A stretch of 5,647 nucleotides of DNA from positions 1-5,647 of the forward strand of contig JACPSV010000054.1 of assembly GCA_016193115.1 (NCBI GenBank), in the 5' to 3' direction. Source of the DNA: Elusimicrobiota bacterium. GTDB taxonomy: Bacteria > Elusimicrobiota > Elusimicrobia > 2-02-FULL-39-32. Below are positions 1 through 5,647 of this stretch, one piece after another (within the stretch, counting starts at the first letter, position 1; each line of letters starts with the position of its first letter). Under the pieces are notes generated by a model, which was not told the origin of the DNA, made no database searches, and worked only from the letters and a program-made list of their open reading frames with translations. Made by a program: the position numbers and the translations under genes.

Positions 1-1
1 A

Positions 2-1999
2 AAATTTGTTCTGGATTCCCGCTTTCGCGGGAATGACGAAAACATTCAGAAATACCTCAAAGCCTTTCAACTGGAAAAATCTCTCGATTTCAAACAAGTG
101 GAGTCTGATCAGAAGAAACTGTTAGAGACTCTTTCACGGAAGCTCAAGAGGGGAGAACTCATAGAACTATTGGAAGAGAGCCTCGCCTACCGGTTAGGAA
201 GGATCGGGTACGGTGAGTTCTATGAGGGATTGAAGGATCGGAGCAGGAAGTCGAGGATTGCGCTTACTCCGGAGATGGACAGATACATTGGTTACGTCAC
301 TTTGGTAGAAGGAATAGACCGCGAAAAACTGTTTAAGGAACTTAAATCATTGGAAAATGAGGCCTGGAGAATTAAGGGGACACAATACTTAATTCAGATA
401 GACAAAGATTACAAGTTACTGGAGAAAGCTTTAGATTTTAGATTAAACCCGGAGGAATGGGAAGAGTACGGAAAGAGAGAAGAAAAAATTAGGAATATTG
501 GGGAAAGGGTAGAAATGTTGGGTGGAAATACGACCGCCCTCACACTAGCCCTCTCCAATATCAGAAAATTCAATGAGTTATCCCTCCAACGAAACCAGAT
601 ATTCGTAGATAAGCTCAGGAATCGGATGAAAGAGAAAAACGTCAAACTTGGCGTCCTGGTAGCAGGCGGATACCATAGCAAAGGTGTGGAAGAAAAACTT
701 AAAGAGAAAGGAATCTCCTATATTACGATCCGGCCTAAAGTGGATATGGCCGATGTCCAGGCGCGGCCGCACCCTCTCCACAGCTTTAAGCGAGACATGC
801 TGCCCTTGGAAAAGATGTTTATGCCGGAAAAAGTGAACCTAGCTTCAGAGCCAGCCCTATTTAACGAAGATTCTCCCAGAGGAAACAGCGCCAACGGTTC
901 CTGTCACACAATTGGCGCCGCTCTTAGTCTGGCCAAGCTGCAAAAAGATGAATCAAAAATCCGGGATTTCCTAGACCAACTGAGGGTCTTCTACAGAGAG
1001 AGTGAAACGAAAGTCGAGATTCTGGAAAAAAGACCAAAAGGGGATCTATTTTGTGTGAAGTTAAGGATGGGAGAAAAAGAATATCAGATTTACATTTATC
1101 AGGGGGAAGATAAAGAGATCGGTGAAAAAATCTTAAAGGACCCGGCAGAGTTACTGTATCAAATGGACGTTTACGATAAGAACTTTAATAATCGAATGAC
1201 CGCGGGGACACTGAACATTCCTTTCTCCTCCACGAAACCGGATGAATCGGGACTGAATGACAGTGAAGATTTGCCTCCGCTCTTTATCCTTGTGGAAGGC
1301 GAGGAATCCACCGCAAGCTACGCGCTTGTCATGGTCATCTCCATTGTTCAAAAGATGCGCAACGCAACGGAAGGTATCCCGGCTTCAACTCCACAAATCC
1401 CAGCCGCCGCCTCCTCTGTCTTTGCCTTGCGCGCCTCCGCAACAAGACCCATCGTTCCTGCATGGATTACAGAATGGATCAAAAAATATGCCGGGATTCA
1501 ATCGAAGTTGCTGGCCGGTCTAAGATTTTTTTCTACCTCAGAAAGGATCGATCGGTTGCCTCCCGGAAGAAAAGTCATAGACCTCACCCGCCTCTTTCAA
1601 AAAACCAGATCAGAGAACACGCTTCTGAACGAATCGGTCCGGCGCATCGTTGACATGGATAAGCAGATCGCTTTTATCGCAAATCAATCGGAATTGGAGA
1701 TCAGAAAGAAAGTTTTTGAAATTTTGGGAGAAAACGCTCTAAAAGGTAAGAGGGTTGAGTTTCTGGAAAGTCCCCAATCCACATACTCGACCCGCTGGGT
1801 AGTTGGGGAACTTCAAAAGAGGCGCATGACCGCAGGGAACGTTCAGATTTTCACGGATAACTTTGGACGATGGATATTGGACTCAATCGTGGACCTATTT
1901 GAATTTGATTCCGTCGACGAAGTGAAACGATTCAAACAGAAAATGGGCGCTATTCAAGACAGGATCAGGTCTGCGCTGGTCGCTTTGAGAAACGCTTAG
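2..1999 (+). CDS. C-terminal part of large hypothetical protein with TraB/GumN-like domain end (5' truncated by window edge)
   Basis: The function is unknown. The frame is open from base 2 to the TAG at 1997-1999 (665 visible residues). A GTG at 98 would give 633 residues, but it has no Shine-Dalgarno sequence. The residues just before it (NIQKYLKAFQLEKSLDF, 41-91) read as ordinary protein continuous with what follows, so I treat the gene as starting outside the window. Visible residues 1-210 are charged and helical. A block at about 186-245 contains RNQIFVDKLRNRMKEK, then VLVAGGYHSKG (GGYH at 665-676) and LKEKGISYITIRP. This matches the C-terminal GxxH strand-helix of TraB/GumN/ChaN-like domains; the first half of such a domain would lie upstream. 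The remaining roughly 410 residues are unrecognised and contain the pentapeptide RMTAG twice (1193-1207 and 1823-1837). I see no membrane segment. From memory, similar proteins occur in Omnitrophica. The gene converges on the glycosyltransferase gene, 19 bp away. Confidence 0.72.
   Translation, partial: KFVLDSRFRGNDENIQKYLKAFQLEKSLDFKQVESDQKKLLETLSRKLKRGELIELLEESLAYRLGRIGYGEFYEGLKDRSRKSRIALTPEMDRYIGYVTLVEGIDREKLFKELKSLENEAWRIKGTQYLIQIDKDYKLLEKALDFRLNPEEWEEYGKREEKIRNIGERVEMLGGNTTALTLALSNIRKFNELSLQRNQIFVDKLRNRMKEKNVKLGVLVAGGYHSKGVEEKLKEKGISYITIRPKVDMADVQARPHPLHSFKRDMLPLEKMFMPEKVNLASEPALFNEDSPRGNSANGSCHTIGAALSLAKLQKDESKIRDFLDQLRVFYRESETKVEILEKRPKGDLFCVKLRMGEKEYQIYIYQGEDKEIGEKILKDPAELLYQMDVYDKNFNNRMTAGTLNIPFSSTKPDESGLNDSEDLPPLFILVEGEESTASYALVMVISIVQKMRNATEGIPASTPQIPAAASSVFALRASATRPIVPAWITEWIKKYAGIQSKLLAGLRFFSTSERIDRLPPGRKVIDLTRLFQKTRSENTLLNESVRRIVDMDKQIAFIANQSELEIRKKVFEILGENALKGKRVEFLESPQSTYSTRWVVGELQKRRMTAGNVQIFTDNFGRWILDSIVDLFEFDSVDEVKRFKQKMGAIQDRIRSALVALRNA
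15..34. repeat. dRS3-like palindromic repeat (ATTCCC-N8-GGGAAT)
   Basis: The 20 bases ATTCCCGCTTTCGCGGGAAT form a perfect 8-bp inverted repeat with a TTTC loop. They fit the ATTCCC-N8-GGGAAT consensus described for neisserial dRS3 repeats. Closely similar elements, usually extended to about CTGGATTCCCGC...GCGGGAATGACG as here (11-38), are scattered in many unrelated bacterial genomes. Here the element is read in the frame of the downstream gene as LDSRFRGNDE, a peptide often produced when such repeats are translated. Only one copy is in the window, so its dispersed nature is inferred from resemblance. Confidence 0.7.
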
Positions 2000-2018
2000 A
2001 TCGAGCTTGTTGATAAAC

Positions 2019-3524
2019 TCAACTCTTCTGCTGATAAATCTTATAGAAGTTTCCCTGATAGACGAGTTTATAATTTTTCAGCGCTTCCGCCACATGCGCA
2101 TACACATACGGCCGGTCTGTGCTGTACCACTTCCATAAAGTTTCATATAAATCGTCCACCAAAAGATAAGGCCGTTTCTGATGATTGAAGTATCCCAACG
2201 TGCTATCGTGCAGAACGCGGTTCAAACCCAATCCGAACGCGACCTCCGCATTGGCAAATATTTTTCCATCTTCCGGGATAATCCTGCGCGCCGCCTCTAT
2301 GTCTGGCCGATACTTCTTCCAGTAATCGTTTCTCCTTAAACGATATCCTGTCGCGCCTAAAGATAGGAGGATCATCATCGAAAGTAGAGAAAAAATAATC
2401 CACTTTCTGTTTGGAAAAGCATCCAAGAAGTGACTTGCCGCCATGGCTGCTGAATAACCCAGGAGCGGGATGATGAGCGTCACGTAGTGTGGCCACTTGT
2501 GCGTCAAAACAAAAGTTAAAAATAGAAGATGTATTCCAATCAAACAAAGAATTATCTTTGCCGGGAACTCTTTCCATCGCCGTAAAAATAGAACGATGAC
2601 TGAACTGGCATAAAGAAAAAGAATTGCGACCAGTAATTTACCAACCGCCGGCACGTCCGTTGTAAAGCCGTAAGCTAGCAGAAACTCGCTGCGAATCGTT
2701 CCCCAAATTTTGTTCCGGAGACCCGTGTGTCCGGAATATTCCACATTGGCAAAAAACTGGGTTACAAAGAGATCGAAATCCTGAAAAATGTGCCAGAGCA
2801 TGGCCATGCCGCCCGCAAGATAAGGCAAGGATCCTGAAAAAAGATGTTCCCATCGCAAGTTTTTCAAATCCATGACGAGGGTCAAAAAGAGAAGTTCTAA
2901 AACGATTAGCAGACCATTGGGATGCACGATGCAGGCGGCAACCGCAATGCACTGGGAAAAAAAGAGCGCCCGGTGGAGAGATTTCTCCCTCCAACAAAGA
3001 TAGAGATACAAAGCGGCGGCATTCAGCGCCGTGATTAAGATATCGTAGGGTCTGCCTGCAGAAAAACGCACGAATATGAAATCCGTGCCAATCAAAAGAC
3101 CTGCAATCGCCAAAGTTCTTCTATCAGTAACTCCCAGTTTTCCTAACAAACGGATCCAGAACCAAAGTGCGACGACTCCCCAGAAGACGCTGAAAAAACG
3201 GAGCTGAAAAAGGCCAAATCCCCAAACCTTGAACCAACCTGCCAAAAGATAAAAAGCGCCCGGCGGCATGGAATAAAAACGCTCGTCATATCGTTTCCAC
3301 CGTTCCAATCCCGCCCAATCCCAAATGGGACAGGCAACCCGCCCTTCCTTGAGAACGGTATATCCAATGTCCGCGTGCAGCATTTCCTCATCGTTGGGTC
3401 TCTGCACCAACGCAATGCTAGAGGCGAGAGAAATATAGATGAGGAAAATGACCGCAAGATTCCGCTTCCATCCGCAAAATCGTTCCCAAATTACTTCTGA
3501 AAAAACCACAAAAAATCTGTTCAT
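2019..3524 (-). CDS. GT-C fold membrane glycosyltransferase, family 39-like (ArnT/PMT type)
   Basis: A polytopic inner-membrane protein of 501 residues, probably transferring a sugar from a polyprenyl-phosphate donor to a periplasmic or extracytoplasmic acceptor; the actual substrate cannot be read. Residues 22-40 form the first membrane helix. They are followed by QRPNDEEMLHADIGYTVLKEG (41-61), where D45/E46 sit at the place of the catalytic acidic residues in the first external loop of GT39/ArnT enzymes. MPPGAFYLLAGWFKVWGFGLFQLRFFSVFWG (86-116) is the family's typical PPxxY/LR segment. Further hydrophobic stretches lie at about 137-155, 163-178, 187-218, 296-315, 322-341, 347-364 and 374-392. 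HKWPHY (342-347) recalls the K-x-x-Y motif before a late helix. Residues 400-501 are a soluble tail. The ATG at 3524 is the farthest upstream start before an in-frame stop at 3543-3545. It has no clear Shine-Dalgarno sequence. The gene is divergent from speD and does not look functionally tied to it. Confidence 0.82.
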   Translation of the reverse strand: MNRFFVVFSEVIWERFCGWKRNLAVIFLIYISLASSIALVQRPNDEEMLHADIGYTVLKEGRVACPIWDWAGLERWKRYDERFYSMPPGAFYLLAGWFKVWGFGLFQLRFFSVFWGVVALWFWIRLLGKLGVTDRRTLAIAGLLIGTDFIFVRFSAGRPYDILITALNAAALYLYLCWREKSLHRALFFSQCIAVAACIVHPNGLLIVLELLFLTLVMDLKNLRWEHLFSGSLPYLAGGMAMLWHIFQDFDLFVTQFFANVEYSGHTGLRNKIWGTIRSEFLLAYGFTTDVPAVGKLLVAILFLYASSVIVLFLRRWKEFPAKIILCLIGIHLLFLTFVLTHKWPHYVTLIIPLLGYSAAMAASHFLDAFPNRKWIIFSLLSMMILLSLGATGYRLRRNDYWKKYRPDIEAARRIIPEDGKIFANAEVAFGLGLNRVLHDSTLGYFNHQKRPYLLVDDLYETLWKWYSTDRPYVYAHVAEALKNYKLVYQGNFYKIYQQKS

Positions 3525-3560
3525 GACGGCAGGAGCAAGGTATCATATTTGCAGCTTTAG

Positions 3561-3576
3561 GTTCAACCCATTGAAC
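3561..3576. promoter_or_regulatory. 16-bp dyad, possible operator upstream of speD promoter
   Basis: GTTCAA-CCCA-TTGAAC is a perfect inverted repeat with 6-bp arms and a 4-bp centre. It ends 4 bp before the -35 box of the speD promoter and lies in the 82-bp gap between the divergent glycosyltransferase and speD genes. A dimeric regulator could bind here and affect either gene. The dyad could also be chance. No regulator gene is in the window, and there is no T-run to make it a terminator. Confidence 0.4.
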
Positions 3577-3580
3577 TGAC

Positions 3581-3608
3581 TTGACAGAACTTTAGAAAAA
3601 TCTATAAT
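3581..3608 (+). promoter_or_regulatory. Consensus sigma70-type promoter of the speD-speE-decarboxylase operon
   Basis: TTGACA at 3581-3586 and TATAAT at 3603-3608 both match the housekeeping sigma factor consensus exactly and are separated by 16 bp. Transcription would begin about 7 bases after the -10 box, near 3613-3616. The ATG at 3607 lies inside the -10 box and would not be in this transcript. The first usable start is the ATG at 3619, leaving a leader of only about 3-6 nucleotides and no ribosome binding site. The downstream genes follow at 8- and 4-bp gaps, so this promoter probably drives the whole set. Confidence 0.8.
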
Positions 3609-4008
3609 GAGTAGTTCAATGAAATCGTTAGGACGACATCTTTTAGTGGAGTATTACAACTGTGATCCAAAAGTTTTAATGGATGTCGGCCGCATTGAAG
3701 ATATTTTGGTGGGCGCGGCAAAAAAGGCCAAAGCCCATATCGTGGACGTCGTATTCCATTCATTCAACCCTCACGGAATTTCCGGTGTTGTCGTGATCGA
3801 AGAATCGCATTTGACGATTCACACCTGGCCGGAACACGGTTTTGCCTCCGTGGATATCTATACCTGCGGCAAGTCCGTAGATCCCTGGAGCGCCTATCAG
3901 TACATGCTGAAGGAACTGAAGGCGAAACACGCCACGTCCATGGAGATGAAACGCGGCGTTTTGAACACAAAATCGCGATTGAAAAGCCGCTCTTTCATCA
4001 CGGTTTAA
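3607..4008 (+). CDS. speD: S-adenosylmethionine decarboxylase proenzyme, prokaryotic class 1B
   Basis: This cytoplasmic enzyme decarboxylates AdoMet to the aminopropyl donor for polyamine synthesis. It uses a pyruvoyl group made by self-cleavage. The protein is 133 residues from the ATG at 3607, or 129 from the ATG at 3619. MKSLGRHLLVEYYNCD near the start and VVVIEESHLTIHTWPEHGFASVDIYTCG (61-88) are the family signatures. Cleavage is expected between E66 and S67, with S67 becoming the pyruvoyl group. H72 and C87 correspond to the processing and proton-donor residues (S63, H68 and C83 in the Thermotoga maritima enzyme, a constant offset of 4). That offset, the family N-terminus MKSLGRHL and the promoter overlapping 3607 all favour the start at 3619. 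All key residues are present, so the enzyme should be active. speE begins 8 bp after the stop, consistent with co-transcription and perhaps translational coupling. Confidence 0.96.
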   Translation: MSSSMKSLGRHLLVEYYNCDPKVLMDVGRIEDILVGAAKKAKAHIVDVVFHSFNPHGISGVVVIEESHLTIHTWPEHGFASVDIYTCGKSVDPWSAYQYMLKELKAKHATSMEMKRGVLNTKSRLKSRSFITV

Positions 4009-4016
4009 GAATCGGG

Positions 4017-4952
4017 ATGAGGACAGGGAGTTCTAATCGCAAGAATTTGTGGTTCAAGGAATGGATTACGCCGCACGAATCGCATAGCCACAGGATCAAT
4101 AGAGTGCTGATCAAAAAGAAAACAAAATTTCAGGAGGCGGTCGTGGCGGAAACCTCTTCGTTTGGACAATGCCTGATCTTGGACGGGGAAATGCAGTCCG
4201 CCCAGACGGACGAATATGTCTATCATGAATCGCTCGTGCACCCTTCCTTGACCACCCATGCCCGTCCGGAACGCATTGTGATCCTTGGCGGAGGGGAGGG
4301 AGCGACCTTAAAAGAAGTTCTCAAACACAAAACCATCAAAAAAGTTTCCATGGTGGACATTGACGGGGAAGTCGTGGAATTCTGTAAAAGACATTTTCGA
4401 TTCTGGCATGAAGGCGCCTTTGATGATCCGCGTGCCGACATCGTCATCGGCGACGCCAAAAAATATATGGAAGATAGCGCGGAAAAATTTGACGTCATAC
4501 TCTCGGATTTGCCTTCTCCGATGGAAGGCGGACCCGCTTACCCGCTCTATACAATTGAATTTTACCGCGCGCTCAAAAACCGTCTCAATACAAACGGTCT
4601 CTTTGTTTTGCAGGCCGGGTCCGGCAGTCTGCATCAGATTGATCTGCACTTGAAACTTTACCGCACCTTAAAAGAGGTGTTTCCTTTAGTGCGCTCTTAT
4701 TCCGCGCATGTGCCTTCTTTCGATGTGCCCTGGTCTTTTTTGCTTTGCGCTCCGTCGAAAGAATCGGATCCCATGAATCTTTCCGCAAAAGAAGTGGATT
4801 CAAGATTACAAAAAAGGGTCTCTAAACCCCTAAAATTCTACGATGGCATGACCCACGAAGGGCTTTTCCGAATTCCTAAACATCTCAGAACCGCTCTGGA
4901 CAAAGAGAAAGGAATTATCAGTCTTAAAAATCCCGTTTACTTTTTTAGGTAA
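4017..4952 (+). CDS. speE: Polyamine aminopropyltransferase (spermidine synthase family, Thermus/ACL5-like)
   Basis: The enzyme transfers the aminopropyl group from decarboxylated AdoMet to an amine acceptor. The 311-residue protein has a small N-terminal beta domain (about 1-75) with FGQCLILDGEMQSAQTDEYVYHESLVHP (49-76). D65 and Y69-H70-E71 of that stretch are in the usual amine/substrate-binding positions. A Rossmann methyltransferase-like core follows: ILGGGEGATLKEVLKH (89-104, nucleotide loop), VDID (113-116), GDAKKY (145-150) and the gate loop SDLPSPMEGGPAYPLYTIEFY (163-183). The tail has HVPSF and a W (231-239), and FYDGMTHEGLFRIPK (274-288). By recall this is closest to the Thermus thermophilus enzyme and plant ACL5 (thermospermine synthase), not classical putrescine enzymes, so agmatine or a longer amine may be the acceptor. 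S167 stands where the family normally has Asp (D-x-x-D-P). The ATG at 4017 has only a weak ribosome site; the TTG at 4047 is an alternative because homologues begin near there. Confidence 0.93.
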   Translation: MRTGSSNRKNLWFKEWITPHESHSHRINRVLIKKKTKFQEAVVAETSSFGQCLILDGEMQSAQTDEYVYHESLVHPSLTTHARPERIVILGGGEGATLKEVLKHKTIKKVSMVDIDGEVVEFCKRHFRFWHEGAFDDPRADIVIGDAKKYMEDSAEKFDVILSDLPSPMEGGPAYPLYTIEFYRALKNRLNTNGLFVLQAGSGSLHQIDLHLKLYRTLKEVFPLVRSYSAHVPSFDVPWSFLLCAPSKESDPMNLSAKEVDSRLQKRVSKPLKFYDGMTHEGLFRIPKHLRTALDKEKGIISLKNPVYFFR

Positions 4953-4956
4953 GGAT

Positions 4957-5647
4957 ATGAACCGTCAGGCGCAAACCCCTATATTTGAAACCCTTCTTTC
5001 CCGCGCTAAGAGGAAAGTGATCTCGTTCCATACCCCTGGCCACAAAAACGGAAAAGGACTGGACAAAAAGTTGAAAGAGTTTACAGGCAAGTCCGCCTAC
5101 TACTTTGACGTGACCGTGTTCCCCGAAGTGGATTCCCTGCACGATCCTGTTAGTTCCATACGAAAAGCGCAAAGTCTGATGGCGGAAGCGTACGGAGTGC
5201 GCAACTCCTTTTTCCTTGTGAACGGATCTACCGTTGGAAACCAGGCGATGCTCGTTTCCGCCTGCAACCCCGGCGACTCGATCATCGTTTCCCGAAACGC
5301 CCACAAATCAATTCTGGCCGGCATTATTCTGGCCGGCGTCTGGCCTATCTGGATTCAGCCCAAAGTGGACCAGAACCTGGACATCCTGTTTGACCCCACT
5401 CCGGAACAAGTGGAAGCCACGTTGAACCAGTTCCCGGAAGCGAAAGCGGTCTTTATCACCAGCCCCACCTATAACGGTGTGACAGCGGATCTGGTCAAAA
5501 TCTCCGAGATCGTTCATCGTCACGGCAAATTGCTTTTGGTGGACGAAGCGCACGGACCGCACCTGAAGTTTCACGAAGATCTGCCGATTTCCGCCGTAGA
5601 GGCAGGCGCGGATCTTTGTGTCCAGTCCACACACAAAGTTCTCTCGG
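4957..5647 (+). CDS. speA: PLP-dependent Orn/Lys/Arg decarboxylase, probably arginine decarboxylase (3' truncated by window edge)
   Basis: The first 230 codons of a fold-type I, PLP-dependent basic amino acid decarboxylase; family members of the short, YaaO-like kind run to about 450-490 residues, so roughly half is in view. Signatures in order are SFHTPGHKNG (23-32), the D-x-x-x-P-E-x-D-x-L-H-D-P stretch (51-64), LVNGSTVGNQAM (87-98, phosphate-binding loop), RNAHKS (113-118, with H116 expected to stack on the PLP ring), SPTYNG (169-174), LLVDEAHGPH (193-202, D196 pairing with the pyridine nitrogen) and QSTHKVLS (223-230). K227 should be the PLP Schiff-base lysine. The ATG at 4957 is 4 bp after the speE stop and is preceded by AGGTAAGGA (4947-4955), a modest ribosome site overlapping the speE end. 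Arginine (giving agmatine) is favoured by the Thermus-like SpeE next door. Lysine or ornithine cannot be excluded, because the C-terminal specificity region is missing. The gene symbol is tentative. Confidence 0.88.
   Translation, partial: MNRQAQTPIFETLLSRAKRKVISFHTPGHKNGKGLDKKLKEFTGKSAYYFDVTVFPEVDSLHDPVSSIRKAQSLMAEAYGVRNSFFLVNGSTVGNQAMLVSACNPGDSIIVSRNAHKSILAGIILAGVWPIWIQPKVDQNLDILFDPTPEQVEATLNQFPEAKAVFITSPTYNGVTADLVKISEIVHRHGKLLLVDEAHGPHLKFHEDLPISAVEAGADLCVQSTHKVLS

Noticed and set aside
98..100. GTG at 98 as the true start of the left-hand gene.
   Set aside because: There is no ribosome binding site, the frame is open to the window edge, and the residues before it look like normal protein of the same family.
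1257..1653. Overlapping open frames inside the left-hand gene as extra small proteins.
   Set aside because: They have no ribosome sites and no recognisable motifs, and have the composition of out-of-frame translation. The same applies to all minus-strand frames within speD, speE and the decarboxylase, and to the alternative frames within the glycosyltransferase gene.
2000..2032. A possible hairpin GAGcTTG ... CAACTC between the convergent genes as a bidirectional terminator.
   Set aside because: Only about six pairs form with a bulge and a long loop, and there is no T-run on either side.
2714..2736. TCCGGA repeated around a GC-rich centre, a possible palindromic site.
   Set aside because: It lies inside the glycosyltransferase coding sequence, is a short self-complementary hexamer occurring twice by chance, and has no associated features.
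3542..3547. TATGAT on the minus strand as a -10 box for the glycosyltransferase gene.
   Set aside because: At a 16-18 bp spacing the upstream hexamer (TGGGTT or similar) is a poor -35. The nearest TTGAAC is only 13 bp away. The promoter of this gene cannot be called with confidence.
5311..5337. A 12-bp direct repeat (ATTCTGGCCGGC) with a 15-bp period in the decarboxylase gene.
   Set aside because: It encodes ILAGIILAG, and relatives as I recall them have a similar hydrophobic helix of the same length here. It is probably ordinary codon coincidence rather than a duplication.

Overview
The window comes from a bacterium. The left-hand gene matches, as far as I remember, large hypothetical proteins with a TraB/GumN-like domain that are common in Candidatus Omnitrophica (OP3) genomes from environmental metagenomes. 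The short, overlapping, tightly packed genes and moderate GC fit that. No rRNA or marker gene is present, so the taxonomic guess is an inference and is weak.

Layout. (1) Positions 2-1999, plus strand: the C-terminal 665 residues of a large protein whose start lies left of the window. It carries the end of a TraB/GumN/ChaN-like domain and then a long unrecognised region. Its reading frame runs through a 20-bp palindromic repeat of the ATTCCC-N8-GGGAAT (dRS3-like) kind at 15-34. (2) Positions 2019-3524, minus strand: a polytopic membrane glycosyltransferase of the GT-C/GT39 (ArnT/PMT-like) type, convergent with gene 1 and only 19 bp from it. (3) Positions 3525-3618: a short divergent control region with a 16-bp dyad and a full-consensus sigma70-type promoter (TTGACA, 16 bp, TATAAT). 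(4) Positions 3607/3619 to the right edge, plus strand: a tight polyamine operon. Its genes are speD (S-adenosylmethionine decarboxylase), speE (aminopropyltransferase) and the first 230 codons of a PLP-dependent Orn/Lys/Arg decarboxylase, probably arginine decarboxylase. The gaps between them are 8 and 4 bp.

How the genes work together. SpeD makes decarboxylated AdoMet, the aminopropyl donor. SpeE transfers the aminopropyl group to an amine. The third gene supplies that amine by decarboxylating a basic amino acid. SpeE resembles the Thermus thermophilus/ACL5 branch rather than the classical putrescine enzymes, so a route from arginine through agmatine and aminopropylagmatine to spermidine is plausible. 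A ureohydrolase would be needed and is not in view. The glycosyltransferase and the TraB-like protein have no evident link to this pathway.

The points most worth a second look are as follows. The speD promoter -10 box overlaps the upstream ATG, which implies a start at 3619 and a nearly leaderless mRNA. In SpeE, a serine stands where the family's active-site loop normally has an acidic residue. The palindromic repeat is read in frame in gene 1. I saw no RNA gene, CRISPR array, transposase or convincing terminator, and there is no gene-free stretch over 300 bases.
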